From Paenibacillus hamazuiensis (GTDB taxonomy: Bacteria; Bacillota; Bacilli; Paenibacillales; NBRC-103111), in assembly GCF_023276405.1 (NCBI RefSeq), contig NZ_JALRMO010000001.1, positions 7,851,501 to 7,915,500 of the forward strand: DNA of 64,000 nucleotides. The letters are read 5' to 3'. The position numbers and the translations under genes were made by a program. The notes under the pieces were generated by a model, which was not told the DNA's origin, did not search any database, and was given only the letters and a program-made list of their open reading frames with translations. Positions 41,751 to 50,984 of the stretch are shown piece after piece (the stretch's first letter is position 1; each line of letters begins with the position of its first letter).

Positions 41751-43067
41751 ATGGCTGGTGGAACATGGACCATTCAAAATAAAGTTCGTCCCGGTATGTA
41801 TATTAATTTTGTAGGTGAGGGAGGTCCTGCCGGCACGGCGGGTGAACGCGGCGTTGTCACGATGGGCTTGCCGCTTAGCTGGGGCGATTCCAAAAAAGTG
41901 ATGACGATCAGCGCCGGTGACGATACGAGCGCTGTCTTGGGCTACGATATTTCGAATCCCCAAATTTTGCTGGTGAGGGAAGCGCTGAAAAGGGCAAAAA
42001 CGTTGCTGCTTTATCGTCTGAACACGGGAACGAAAGCTACGGTTGCTGTTTCCAACCTGACAGCAACCGCTAAATATGGCGGAACCAGAGGCAACGATCT
42101 TTCGATTGTAGTCCAGACCAATTTGGATGACAATTCCAAGTTCGATGTAAAAACGTTGCTTTCGGGCGAAGAAGTCGACTCTCAAACAGTGTCCGGCATT
42201 GACGAACTCGCTAATAACGATTGGGTCGATTTCAGCGGTGCAGGCACGCTTACGACTACAGCCGGCGCTCCGTTAACCGGAGGTGCCAACGGTACGGTGA
42301 CCAACCAGGATCATATGGATTATTTAACCGCCATTGAAGTGTTTGAGTTTCAAACGATGGCGCTCGTCTCGAACGATGCGACGCTTAAATCGTTGTATAA
42401 ATCTTTTGTGGAGCGTTTGCGCGACAGCGAGGGAAGAAAGGTTCAGGTTGTCGTGGAAAACTATCCTGCAGCGGACTATGAAGGGATCATCAGCGTCAAA
42501 AACGGTGTAAAATTGTCGGACGGCACGATCATTGACTCCGTTAAAGCTACTGTTTGGGTGGCTGCTGCGACGGCTGCAGCCCAGGTGAACCAATCTCTTA
42601 CCTACCAAGCGTACGATGATGCGGTTGACGTGGATATCCGGTATACGAACTCTCAAATTGAAGCTGCGCTGCTGAACGGGGAATTTGTTTTCGTTCAAAA
42701 CAACAACCGGGCTATCGTCGAGCAGGACATCAATTCTTTCAAAAGCTTTAGCCCGGCCAAGGGCAAAATGTTTTCCAAAAACCGCGTGATCCGCGTGCTT
42801 GACGGCATCGCTGTAGATTTCAAAAACATTTTCGATCTGTATTACAACGGCAAAGTCGATAACGATGCCGACGGCCGAAGCACGCTTTGGAACGAATACA
42901 TTACGTACCTCAAGTCTCTTCAAAACATCAATGCCGTTCAAAATGTAAATTCGGAAACGGATGTTGTCGTTCTGCCGGGCGAAGATTCCGACAGCGTGTA
43001 CGTGGAAGTAAGCGTTCAGCCAGTGGATTCGATTGAAAAAGTATATACGAAAGTGAAGGTGAAGTAA
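41751..43067 (+). CDS. xkdK: Contractile tail sheath protein (XkdK-like)
   Basis: The 438-residue protein is a phage tail sheath. It opens with TWTIQNKVRPGMYINFVGEG and ERGVVTMGLPLSWG. ALKRAKTLLLYRLNTGTKAT, then TAKYGGTRGNDLSI and DYLTAIEVFEFQTMAL, are typical motifs. The C-terminal part has NGEFVFVQNNNRAIVEQDIN and NRVIRVLDGIAVDFKNIF. A sheath proves a contractile, myovirus-type tail. The tube gene follows after 1 bp. Confidence 0.93.
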   Translation: MAGGTWTIQNKVRPGMYINFVGEGGPAGTAGERGVVTMGLPLSWGDSKKVMTISAGDDTSAVLGYDISNPQILLVREALKRAKTLLLYRLNTGTKATVAVSNLTATAKYGGTRGNDLSIVVQTNLDDNSKFDVKTLLSGEEVDSQTVSGIDELANNDWVDFSGAGTLTTTAGAPLTGGANGTVTNQDHMDYLTAIEVFEFQTMALVSNDATLKSLYKSFVERLRDSEGRKVQVVVENYPAADYEGIISVKNGVKLSDGTIIDSVKATVWVAAATAAAQVNQSLTYQAYDDAVDVDIRYTNSQIEAALLNGEFVFVQNNNRAIVEQDINSFKSFSPAKGKMFSKNRVIRVLDGIAVDFKNIFDLYYNGKVDNDADGRSTLWNEYITYLKSLQNINAVQNVNSETDVVVLPGEDSDSVYVEVSVQPVDSIEKVYTKVKVK

Positions 43068-43068
43068 T

Positions 43069-43527
43069 ATGGCATTTTTACAGGCGAGAGATACGATCAG
43101 TGGTCAAGAGGGCAAGGCTTTTATGATTATCGGAAGTCAAAGGGAAGAAATGTTCTACGTCAAGAAACTGGAGGCAAAGGCCGAAAAGGACAAGGCCGAG
43201 ATCAAAACGCTTGGTAAGCGCGGCACTCAGTATAAGCCGAAGGGATGGAAAGGCACCGGAACTATGACGATTTACTATGTGACGACCAAGTTCCGGAAAA
43301 TGATGCATGACTACATCACGACGGGGAAGGACGCCTTCTTTGACATTCAGGTTGTGAACGAAGATCCTTCGTCGAGCATCGGCAAACAAACGGTGATTTT
43401 GAAAAACGTCAATCTGGACAGCGTGATCATGGCTTCGCTTGACACCGATTCGGATGCTCTTGAAGAAGAAGTGTCGTTCACTTATGACGATGTCGAAATT
43501 AAAGATAACTTTACAAAAATTATTTAA
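43069..43527 (+). CDS. xkdM: Tail tube protein (XkdM-like)
   Basis: The 152-residue protein forms the inner tube. It opens FLQARDTISGQEGKAFMIIG, then LEAKAEKDKAEIKTLGKRGT and GWKGTGTMTIYYVTTKFRKM, followed by the acidic LDTDSDALEEEVSFTYDDVE. Length and motifs match XkdM. Sheath and tube side by side are the core of every contractile tail. Confidence 0.92.
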   Translation: MAFLQARDTISGQEGKAFMIIGSQREEMFYVKKLEAKAEKDKAEIKTLGKRGTQYKPKGWKGTGTMTIYYVTTKFRKMMHDYITTGKDAFFDIQVVNEDPSSSIGKQTVILKNVNLDSVIMASLDTDSDALEEEVSFTYDDVEIKDNFTKII

Positions 43528-43543
43528 TAGGTGAGGAGTATCT

Positions 43544-43966
43544 ATGAGCGACTTACGTGTTTTCTATGCGCAAAACGCAGCCATCGACATTACGGAAGAG
43601 GTTGTCGTCTCCGAACGGTTCAAGGATGAGCAGGGACAGCCGGTTCCCTGGAAACTTCGGAGCATGACCGAAGCGGAAAACGAGGAGTGCCGCAAGGCGG
43701 CTACGCGCCGAGTAAAAGGTAAAAACGGGATGTATGTTCCGGAGACGAACTCCGAGGAATATATCGCCCGCCTGGTTGTCGCGAGTGTCGTTTTCCCTAA
43801 CCTTAAGGATGCCGAACTTCAAAGTTCCTACGGGGTCCTCGGCGCAGAAAACCTTCTGCGGAAAATGCTGCTCCCCGGGGAGTATACGACCCTTATTCAA
43901 AAGGTACAGGAGCTTAACGGGTTCGATCAGGATATCAACGAGCTTGTCGATGACGTAAAAAACTGA
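43544..43966 (+). CDS. xkdN: Tail assembly chaperone, short form (XkdN-like)
   Basis: The 140-residue protein is the in-frame product of the tail assembly chaperone gene. VVVSERFKDEQGQPVPWKLR, then MTEAENEECRKAATRRVKGK and FPNLKDAELQSSYGVLGAEN, match XkdN. A slippery heptamer lies at its last two sense codons, so a longer fused form is also expected. Such chaperones coat the tape measure protein during tail assembly. Confidence 0.9.
   Translation: MSDLRVFYAQNAAIDITEEVVVSERFKDEQGQPVPWKLRSMTEAENEECRKAATRRVKGKNGMYVPETNSEEYIARLVVASVVFPNLKDAELQSSYGVLGAENLLRKMLLPGEYTTLIQKVQELNGFDQDINELVDDVKN
43957..43963 (+). other. Slippery site for -1 ribosomal frameshift
   Basis: A_AAA_AAC sits in the zero frame (GTA AAA AAC) directly before the TGA stop. 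Shifting back one base continues as CTG ATT AAA GGG GGC, entering the frame at 43963-44136. The heptamer fits X_XXY_YYZ exactly. Confidence 0.85.
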
Positions 43967-44136
43967 TTAAAGGGGGCGACGGTGAGGCTAACTATGCTTA
44001 CTACGCCCTCCATGAGCTAAAAATTTTACCCCAAGATTTGCTGAAGATGTCGAAGCGCGAGCGCGCCGTCATTTATGCGATGATTGATATTCGCGTGGAG
44101 ACGGAAAAGCAGCATCGCGCGAAGAAGTCGAGGTAA
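43963..44136 (+). CDS. Frameshift extension of the tail assembly chaperone
   Basis: The 57-codon frame (with stop) has no start codon of its own. After the shift it reads LIKGGDGEANYAYYALHELK, then ILPQDLLKMSKRERAVIYAM and a Lys/Arg-rich end. This is the usual extension (T domain) seen in gpGT-type chaperones. It would give a protein of about 197 residues beside the 140-residue form. Confidence 0.85.
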   Translation: MIKGGDGEANYAYYALHELKILPQDLLKMSKRERAVIYAMIDIRVETEKQHRAKKSR

Positions 44137-44152
44137 TTTGGGGAAAGTAGTT

Positions 44153-44216
44153 ACGGGAAGGGCAGAGAGCTTGTCCCTAAGTTGTGGAGGAGGCTCCTGC
44201 CTTTCCCGTTTTTATT
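44153..44216 (+). terminator. Attenuator-like hairpin before the tape measure gene
   Basis: ACGGGAAGGGCAG (44153-44165) pairs with CTGCCTTTCCCGT (44197-44209) with one mismatch/wobble, followed by TTTTTATT. It lies inside the tail operon, so it probably reduces rather than stops transcription. Confidence 0.6.
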
Positions 44217-44259
44217 GAAGTGTCAAAACATCGTTATTTTAGGAAAGGAGGGTAAATAT

Positions 44260-46278
44260 TTGGCAACAATCAGCGCAACATTAAGGCTCTTTGACCGGTT
44301 TTCCCAAACTTTGGCGAAAGCTCGAACAAGTATGAATGCAACTACCAAGACGGCTCAAAAGCTGCAGCAGCAGCTCAGTGTCCCTGTCCAGATGAATGTA
44401 GGTGCAGCGGTAAATACGAGCAGCCTGGGCCGAGTAGGAAGGACGATTCGAGTCTTTTTGAGGAGGCTTCCGGTTATCGTTCAGGTTGCTTTGAATGTGG
44501 CAAGACTGGCTGTCGCCGCGGGCCGAATTAAACAATTATTCGGAGGAAACCAACCAGGACCGGCTAATAGTTCCGCTGCTACAGGAGCAGTTTCCGAAGC
44601 AATAGGAGCCAATGAAAAATCCGAGGGGTTCTTGGAAAAAGCAAAGTCTGTAGGAGAAGCTTTCGGAGGTATGGAGACTATCCAGAAGCTCGGCGAAGCA
44701 ACCATTGGCGGAGCCATGGAATATCAGAAGCTAAAAGATATGTTTATAGCAAAAACAGGGGATGCCGAGGTCGGATCGGCGATGTTTGAGAAGTTTAAAG
44801 CCGATGCACTTAAAACGGGTACCGAAGTCAAAGAAGCGCTGGAAGGATCTTTATCACTTTTGTCGGTAACCAAAAACACGGATCAATTAACCAAGCTTAA
44901 TGATTTTGCGCAGCGGCTTCATGCCTTCGACAGCTCCGGCAGCGGGTACGAAGAAGCGGTTTCGGCGGTAAAAGAAGCATTTTCCGGCGATACCTCTTCA
45001 CTTGCCGAGAAATTTAGTATTCCTGAGAGCGAAATAGAGAAATTGAATCTTGGTGAACTTGGTAAATCAGGTAATATGGATGGGTTTTTAAAAGCGTTCG
45101 ATGAGCTTTTGGCAAAACAGGGCATGGGGAAAGAAGCTTTTGACAAGATGCTCAGCACCCCTACAAAACAATTAGACCAATTGAGCGGAAAATTCAAGTC
45201 CGCGTTGGCCGATTCCGGGGGGATGGCCTTACAATCTCTCCTGCCGCTGATTACCGTGCTTAATCAAGCATTTGACGAAGGGAAATTCAAACCTTTCTTT
45301 ACAGGTCTGCAGGTTGCTTTATATGCTATTGGCAACGCAGCGTCAACAGTTGTCGGCTTCATTATGAATCACTTAGTAGCATTACAGAACGTGTTGTTGG
45401 CCGTTGGCATTATAGCGGCTGTCGTTGCCGCAATTTGGCTCGGTTCCTGGATTATCGCGGTGTGGCCTGTATTTGCCGTCATTGCCATTGTAGCTTTACT
45501 TATTGCCGTCTTAAATGATTTTGGAGTATCCACCCAACAAATTGTCGGCTTCGTGTCGGGAGCGTTTTTCGCCTTGTTTGCTTATTTGCAAAATGTAATC
45601 GCCGTATTTTGGAACTGGCTTGTCGCATTTGTCGAGTTTTTTGCAAATATGTTCAACGATCCGGTGTATGCCATCAAAAAGCTTATATTTGATCTTGTTA
45701 AAGGAATGGTTGAATTCTTTATCAACTTCATTAAAAGCATAGACAAAGGACTTAATTGGCTGATCAGTAAAATAAACTCAATAACGGGTCTAAAAATTGA
45801 CGTTGACATTGAATCGTTAGACACCAAGTTTTTGGACCAATTTAAGCCAACTACAAATGAAGATGTACGCGATTTATCCAAGTACCGGATGCCTCAAAAG
45901 AATGTAACCGAAGCTTTCGGCCAAGGTCTTAAGTTTTCCGACATTGCCATCAACGCCGTTAAAAATGGAAGCGGCAATATGGATTTTAACAGTATCTTCG
46001 GGAATTGGAACGCCAAGCAGCCCCCTGCAAACATAGGACGTGTAGACACTGTGGGCAAAATCGATGATACCGTGGATGTTTCCAGCGAAGATCTGGATGT
46101 CATGCGGGATTTGGCGGAAATTCAAAGCATCCAAAATTTCGTTACGTTGACGCCTACGGTGCAAGTATCTACAGGGGACATACATCAAGGCGCCGATATC
46201 GATGCGATGATCAAAAGAATCGAAGAAGCGATGGAGGCGACCCTCGCTAATTCCGCGCAAGGGGTGTATTCCTATTGA
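44260..46278 (+). CDS. xkdO: Tail tape measure protein (XkdO position)
   Basis: TTG 44260 follows AAAGGAGGG and gives 672 residues beginning LATISATLRLFDRFSQTLAK; a frame start at 44182 would pass through the hairpin and lacks a ribosome binding site. The protein is helical and Ala/Gln/Lys-rich. Residues about 380-490 hold several hydrophobic segments (VLLAVGIIAAVVAAIWLGSW and neighbours) as in tape measure proteins. B. subtilis XkdO is about twice as long, so this tail should be short. The stop overlaps the next gene's TTG as TTGA. Confidence 0.88.
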   Translation: MATISATLRLFDRFSQTLAKARTSMNATTKTAQKLQQQLSVPVQMNVGAAVNTSSLGRVGRTIRVFLRRLPVIVQVALNVARLAVAAGRIKQLFGGNQPGPANSSAATGAVSEAIGANEKSEGFLEKAKSVGEAFGGMETIQKLGEATIGGAMEYQKLKDMFIAKTGDAEVGSAMFEKFKADALKTGTEVKEALEGSLSLLSVTKNTDQLTKLNDFAQRLHAFDSSGSGYEEAVSAVKEAFSGDTSSLAEKFSIPESEIEKLNLGELGKSGNMDGFLKAFDELLAKQGMGKEAFDKMLSTPTKQLDQLSGKFKSALADSGGMALQSLLPLITVLNQAFDEGKFKPFFTGLQVALYAIGNAASTVVGFIMNHLVALQNVLLAVGIIAAVVAAIWLGSWIIAVWPVFAVIAIVALLIAVLNDFGVSTQQIVGFVSGAFFALFAYLQNVIAVFWNWLVAFVEFFANMFNDPVYAIKKLIFDLVKGMVEFFINFIKSIDKGLNWLISKINSITGLKIDVDIESLDTKFLDQFKPTTNEDVRDLSKYRMPQKNVTEAFGQGLKFSDIAINAVKNGSGNMDFNSIFGNWNAKQPPANIGRVDTVGKIDDTVDVSSEDLDVMRDLAEIQSIQNFVTLTPTVQVSTGDIHQGADIDAMIKRIEEAMEATLANSAQGVYSY

Positions 46279-47012
46279 TTGAACATTATGGTATCGAGCT
46301 TAGCTTCAACAATTATGCCGAAGGATTTCGAATTCCGGTAAACCCGGATTCCATCGAAGTCCGCGAGGAAGGGCAGGGTAAAACCTACAATATCGTCGGC
46401 ATCGGCGGAGGCACGCAGGAGACGAGAGCAGGCGAGATCAATGTGATTCAGAATCCGAGGCTCAAAGAGATCAACTTCAGCAGCTTTTTTCCGTTTCTTA
46501 CAGAAAAGCCTTATCCTCCGTATGTTGTAACTAACGATGTGAAAGCCCCGATGCAATATGTGCTGCTGATTCGAAAGTGGCAGGAAAGCCGACGACCTAT
46601 CCGGTTTATTTATAACATGGCGACCTCGAAGCTGACATCAAATGACGTTCGCGACATCAACATCCCTGCATCCATAGAAAAATTTGAATGGAAAGAGGTT
46701 GCAGGTTCTCCCGGCGATATTGAGTACAGCTTAACGCTCAAGGAGTACGTTTTCTACTCGGCAAGAAAAATAACGGAAACCAGGGATGAAAACGGCCAAT
46801 TGATATTGATTCAACAACCTCCCGGACGTCCGGATGGCAGAATTCGACCGGAAACATACTCCCTCCCGGAAGGCATGAATCTTTCCACATTGGCTTTAAT
46901 GCTGCTCGGAGATGACAGCCGCAGCAAGGAGATTCAGGATCTGAACGGCCTCACGGATGCGGAAGCGAAACATTTGCCGGCAGGTAAGTATCTGAAAATA
47001 CCTCAGAATTAG
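46275..47012 (+). CDS. xkdP: LysM-domain baseplate/tail protein (XkdP-like)
   Basis: The 245-residue protein opens GIELSFNNYAEGFRIPVNPD and has YNIVGIGGGTQETRAGEINV. FIYNMATSKLTSNDVRDINI follows. Residues about 195-245 form a LysM-like module (ETYSLPEGMNLSTLALMLLG, ending LPAGKYLKIPQN). This matches XkdP/gp53-type hub-associated proteins. TTG start coupled to the tape measure gene. Confidence 0.88.
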   Translation: MIEHYGIELSFNNYAEGFRIPVNPDSIEVREEGQGKTYNIVGIGGGTQETRAGEINVIQNPRLKEINFSSFFPFLTEKPYPPYVVTNDVKAPMQYVLLIRKWQESRRPIRFIYNMATSKLTSNDVRDINIPASIEKFEWKEVAGSPGDIEYSLTLKEYVFYSARKITETRDENGQLILIQQPPGRPDGRIRPETYSLPEGMNLSTLALMLLGDDSRSKEIQDLNGLTDAEAKHLPAGKYLKIPQN

Positions 47013-47022
47013 GGAGGTACAC

Positions 47023-48009
47023 ATGCTTGAAATCATAATCAACGACAAAAAAGGGAATTTATGGGATATATCCAATATTGTTTCGGAGGTAACTTATAAA
47101 ACGAGCAAGATCGGCAAGCCTTCCAGCATCGAATTCACCTTTATCAAAGGCGGATTATATGAAGACCGCGATTTTAATCTCGATGTCGGCAACATCGTCA
47201 GAGTCAAAAAAGATGGGCAAAACCTTTTTTTTGGTTATGTTTTCGCTGTGGATGGCGGAAGAGCTGAAGATGTACGGGTAACGGCGTACGACCAAACCCG
47301 TTATTTGTTATTTAACTATTCCTATAAGTTTGAAGATAAATCGGTAACGGAGATCATTCAGCGGATTGCCGAAGACTTCAAATTAAAAGTCGGCTATCTT
47401 GCCGATACGGGATACAAAATTCCTTCCATGCTGGAATTGAATGCAAAACTGCTGGATATCATCTGCAAAGCCTTAAACAAGACGCTTATCGCAACCACGG
47501 TAAATTACATTTTCTATGACGATTTTGGGCGGCTGTCTTTGCGCGATGCCAAGGATATGACGGTCAACATTTCGCTTGGAGATGCCAGCTTGGTGTATGA
47601 CTATAAGCAAAAACGCTCCATCGAAAACTCCTTCAACCGGGTACTACTCGTGCAAAAAAGCAAGCAAGAGGGAAAGGACAAGCATTATATTTCCCAAGAA
47701 GACAGCCACATCGTACAATGGGGGCTGCTCCAGGAATATCGGGAATTCGACGAAAAAATGAACGAAGCGCAAATTATTCAAACACTGAAAAATTTGATCA
47801 GGCTGAAGAATAGAGTGGAGCGCTCGTTTCAAATCGAAGCTTTAGGAGACGCGAGAGTCCGTGCAGGCTGTTATATTTCAATCAGCATCGACGAGCTCGG
47901 AATTAACCAGCGTTTTTTGGTGAACGAATGCACGCATAAGTTCGAGGGGGCGATCCATACGATGTCCTTGGATTTGATGGATATCCGGGTAGGTGATGAT
48001 CCGATATGA
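47023..48009 (+). CDS. xkdQ: Baseplate hub protein (XkdQ-like)
   Basis: The 328-residue protein matches XkdQ, a gp27/gpD-type hub. It opens MLEIIINDKKGNLWDISNIV, then VTYKTSKIGKPSSIEFTFIK and GNIVRVKKDGQNLFFGYVFA. YDQTRYLLFNYSYKFEDKSV and the C-terminal RAGCYISISIDELGINQRFL fit the family. AGGGAGG precedes the ATG. Its end overlaps the next gene as ATGA. Confidence 0.9.
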   Translation: MLEIIINDKKGNLWDISNIVSEVTYKTSKIGKPSSIEFTFIKGGLYEDRDFNLDVGNIVRVKKDGQNLFFGYVFAVDGGRAEDVRVTAYDQTRYLLFNYSYKFEDKSVTEIIQRIAEDFKLKVGYLADTGYKIPSMLELNAKLLDIICKALNKTLIATTVNYIFYDDFGRLSLRDAKDMTVNISLGDASLVYDYKQKRSIENSFNRVLLVQKSKQEGKDKHYISQEDSHIVQWGLLQEYREFDEKMNEAQIIQTLKNLIRLKNRVERSFQIEALGDARVRAGCYISISIDELGINQRFLVNECTHKFEGAIHTMSLDLMDIRVGDDPI

Positions 48010-48347
48010 GACTTTTGGAAATAATTAAACAAGCGGGAGTCGGAGCGGTGGAAGCTGGAAATCCGGTGGCGATCATGTTCGGAACCGTGACTCAAACGAA
48101 TCCATTGGAAGTGAGTATCGACCAGCGCTTAATTCTTTCAGAGGATTTTTTAGTCATTCCTGAGCAACTAACTCCTTTTACAGTGGACTTGAAACACAGC
48201 CATTCTTATAAGGATGGAGTAACGGAAGAAGCCCTGACCGAACCGGTAGTCATCCGAAAAGGTTTGGAGACGGGGGATAAATTGCTGCTGCTTCGCGTTC
48301 AGGGAGGTCAGCAATTCATTATACTGGACAAGTTGGTGAACGTATGA
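48006..48347 (+). CDS. xkdR: DUF2577 baseplate protein (XkdR-like)
   Basis: The 113-residue protein opens MRLLEIIKQAGVGAVEAGNP and has VAIMFGTVTQTNPLEVSIDQ, typical of DUF2577. It ends with GDKLLLLRVQGGQQFIILDK. The family is a small OB-fold-like part of the hub or spike. ATGA overlaps on both sides. Confidence 0.88.
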   Translation: MRLLEIIKQAGVGAVEAGNPVAIMFGTVTQTNPLEVSIDQRLILSEDFLVIPEQLTPFTVDLKHSHSYKDGVTEEALTEPVVIRKGLETGDKLLLLRVQGGQQFIILDKLVNV

Positions 48348-48742
48348 TACCCCAAGGAGGTATTTTATCAAGCACAAACTCACAAAAAGTGGTTAACGGA
48401 CCGAGCAAGACGTACCGCTTCGATATAAAAACGGGGCGAATTCGCGGCAGGGTGGACGGACTCGATGCGGTCAAACAAGCGGTCTATAAAATCCTTGAAA
48501 CCGAACGATTCCAATATTTGATTTACAGCTCGAATTATGGATTCGAGTTCAAGGATATTTTGGGAAGCGACCCGCTATTTTTTAACTCGAAGATTACGAA
48601 TCGGATTCAAGAGGCGCTGCTTCAGGATGACAGGATTAAAGCGATCGAAAATGTGCAAATCTCGAGCGAAGGCGAAGAAGCGGTCGTCCAATTTACGGTT
48701 GTATCGACTTATGGAAGCTTCCAAATAGCCAAGGAGGTTTAG
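48344..48742 (+). CDS. xkdS: DUF2634 baseplate wedge protein (XkdS/gp25-like)
   Basis: The 132-residue protein has SKTYRFDIKTGRIRGRVDGL and AVYKILETERFQYLIYSSNY followed by YGFEFKDILG, the gp25/XkdS signature. IKAIENVQISSEGEEAVVQF follows. It is expected to link sheath and baseplate. It overlaps xkdR by 4 bp and precedes xkdT by 1 bp. Confidence 0.9.
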   Translation: MIPQGGILSSTNSQKVVNGPSKTYRFDIKTGRIRGRVDGLDAVKQAVYKILETERFQYLIYSSNYGFEFKDILGSDPLFFNSKITNRIQEALLQDDRIKAIENVQISSEGEEAVVQFTVVSTYGSFQIAKEV

Positions 48743-48743
48743 T

Positions 48744-49778
48744 ATGTATGAGAATCAGACCTATCAAGTAATTCTTCAAAGAATGCTTGCGCGTATTCCT
48801 TCGGATATCGACAAACGCGAAGGCAGCATCATCTATGATGCATTGGCACCGGCAGCACTTGAGCTTGCGCAGCTTTATGCGGAGCTGGATACCAACATCA
48901 ACCTGTCTTTTGCCGGTACTTCAAGTGGAGAATATTTGGATCGCTGCATCGCATGGTCGGGGATCACCCGTAAGCCGGCGACCAAGGCCAAGCTGAAAGG
49001 GTTGTTCTATGATGCCGGCAACAGACCGTTCAATATTCCGATAGGCAAAAGGTTTTCGATTTCAAGCGTCACCTTCGTTGCCGTTGAACAGATTGCAGCC
49101 GGTCAATTCGTGATGGAATGCGAGACGGCGGGGAATATCGGCAATCAGCAGGTGGGAACTTTGCTGCCTATCGACTATATCGACGGTCTGGCGCGAGGGG
49201 AACTGACCGAAATCCTTATTCCCGGCGAAGAGAAGGAATCGGATGCGTCTTTGTTGGACAGGTATCAACAGAAAGTAACGAAGCCGGTTACAGGCGGGAA
49301 CCGCTATCAATATGAAGTTTGGGCGCGAAACAACCCCGGGGTCGGTAAAGCGAAGGCTTTCCCTGAATGGAACGGTCCGCTCTCCGTAAAGGTGGCCCTG
49401 CTCGGAACGGATATGACGGCGCCAAGTCCTGCTGTGATCGGCGAAGTTGCGGAGTACATCGAGAGCGTTCGCCCGATCGGAGCGCAGGTTACGGTGGAAG
49501 CAGCCGGTGAAGTTCCTATAGATGTTTCCGCCAAACTGACCGTTACTGCCGGTACGGATTTACAGCAAGCATCAGCGGTATTTGAAAAGGCTTTACAGCA
49601 ATATCTCGTATCGCTTGCTTTTGAAGATCCGTGGGTACGCTATGCAAGAATTGCAAATTTGATTCTGGATACCCCGGGTGTACTCGATTATTCTAACCTG
49701 ACGGTTAACGGCGGAACCGGCAATATCCAAATTGAAGATGGGAACGTAGCCGTTATGGGGACGGTGGTGCTCACATGA
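48744..49778 (+). CDS. xkdT: Baseplate J/gp47 family protein (XkdT-like)
   Basis: The 344-residue protein matches baseplate wedge gpJ/XkdT. MLARIPSDIDKREGSIIYDA and LAQLYAELDTNINLSFAGTS form the N-terminal part. SGEYLDRCIAWSGITRKPAT and LLDRYQQKVTKPVTGGNRYQ are highly typical, as is PAVIGEVAEYIESVRPIGAQ. It overlaps the next gene by 4 bp. Confidence 0.93.
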   Translation: MYENQTYQVILQRMLARIPSDIDKREGSIIYDALAPAALELAQLYAELDTNINLSFAGTSSGEYLDRCIAWSGITRKPATKAKLKGLFYDAGNRPFNIPIGKRFSISSVTFVAVEQIAAGQFVMECETAGNIGNQQVGTLLPIDYIDGLARGELTEILIPGEEKESDASLLDRYQQKVTKPVTGGNRYQYEVWARNNPGVGKAKAFPEWNGPLSVKVALLGTDMTAPSPAVIGEVAEYIESVRPIGAQVTVEAAGEVPIDVSAKLTVTAGTDLQQASAVFEKALQQYLVSLAFEDPWVRYARIANLILDTPGVLDYSNLTVNGGTGNIQIEDGNVAVMGTVVLT

Positions 49779-50374
49779 GCCGTTTGGATTTATTGATGCG
49801 GTATTTGCCGTGGTATTACGATAATTCATATGAAATGAAAGAGCTTATGAGCACGGAGGGCTTGGAGTTCGATGCTTTGTTCACGGCCTCGGAAAGCGTG
49901 TTTGATCAACATTTTGTGGAATCCGCAACTTGGGGGCTGGACCGGTGGGAAAGCGAGCTGGCGATTCCGACGAATCCCCAGAAGCCTTACGCTGAGCGGC
50001 GTTCGGTCATTATCTCCAAGCTTCGCGGCACCGGTACGGTGACAGTCGCTCAAATTAAAAACGTGGCCGAGGCTTTTGACGGCGGGACCGTGGATGTCGT
50101 GGAAAAGCTGGATGAATACAAGTTTTATATCAAGTTTATCGATACGCGCGGCATCCCGTCCAATCTCAACGATTTAAAAAAGCTAATCGACGATATTAAA
50201 CCGGCGCATCTATCGGTAGAGTACTTGTTTACTTACTTTATTTGGAACGAGCTGGACTATATGAGATGGACGTGGGATGCGCTTGACGAAATCCGTTTAA
50301 CATGGGACCAAATCGAAGTTTTCCGCGGTACTTCCATTCCGGAGACTGGTATTCCACTGAGAGGAGTTGAATAA
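49775..50374 (+). CDS. xkdU: DUF2313 baseplate protein (XkdU/YmfQ-like)
   Basis: The 199-residue protein opens RLDLLMRYLPWYYDNSYEMK, typical of XkdU/YmfQ (gpI-like). WGLDRWESELAIPTNPQKPY and AERRSVIISKLRGTGTVTVA follow. The end has LDYMRWTWDALDEIRLTWDQ, a Trp-rich segment. It closes the conserved baseplate block; fibre genes follow. Confidence 0.9.
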   Translation: MSRLDLLMRYLPWYYDNSYEMKELMSTEGLEFDALFTASESVFDQHFVESATWGLDRWESELAIPTNPQKPYAERRSVIISKLRGTGTVTVAQIKNVAEAFDGGTVDVVEKLDEYKFYIKFIDTRGIPSNLNDLKKLIDDIKPAHLSVEYLFTYFIWNELDYMRWTWDALDEIRLTWDQIEVFRGTSIPETGIPLRGVE

Positions 50375-50564
50375 GCACACTATTTTATGGTTGGTCAATC
50401 GCGGCGAAATCAAGTAATAAACAGAATAACTCTTTCTGCGATCCGATCTCTTTTCTGGCTTGAGAACCTTAAGGATATCGTAAACTCGCCTGATTGGGTT
50501 ATTTTTCTATTAAACTATTTTTCAACAAGAATTTTCCACTGCCCTGTAAGGAGGATAATCAACC

Positions 50565-50984
50565 ATGTCTTTTACATTTCCGACCGATTCGAACGGTAAG
50601 GCCGGAGCGGTTAGACCGACTGCAGATGAAAAAAATTTTTTCGTCCCCGTGGTGATTTATGGGGCCGATGGAGTTACTCCAAAAGATACTATAAAAACTA
50701 TAATCATGGATATGCCGTATGAGCGGTTTATACCCGGTCAGTCTAGCAACAAGTCCGTGACGACGACATCACAGACAGTTAACGTTACAGGAGCAATTGG
50801 GTATAGAGTACAGTCTGACCCTTCAAATACACAGAACATTCATATTCTTATTGGCGGACAAATTATTATGAAACTCATTCCCGGTCAAGTGGATACCATT
50901 GGATTGGCTTCGTTTGATGTAGTATCTCTGAGCGGCACGCAAACACTCTATATAAATCCTATTGAGAGGGTGATGCCGTCATGA
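50565..50984 (+). CDS. Phage protein of unknown function
   Basis: The 139-residue protein starts MSFTFPTDSNGKAGAVRPTA after AAGGAGG. It is beta-rich, with SVTTTSQTVNVTGAIGYRVQ and FDVVSLSGTQTLYINPIERV. No family recognised. Its place between baseplate and fibre genes and its ATGA overlap with the next gene suggest a fibre-associated part. Confidence 0.7.
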   Translation: MSFTFPTDSNGKAGAVRPTADEKNFFVPVVIYGADGVTPKDTIKTIIMDMPYERFIPGQSSNKSVTTTSQTVNVTGAIGYRVQSDPSNTQNIHILIGGQIIMKLIPGQVDTIGLASFDVVSLSGTQTLYINPIERVMPS

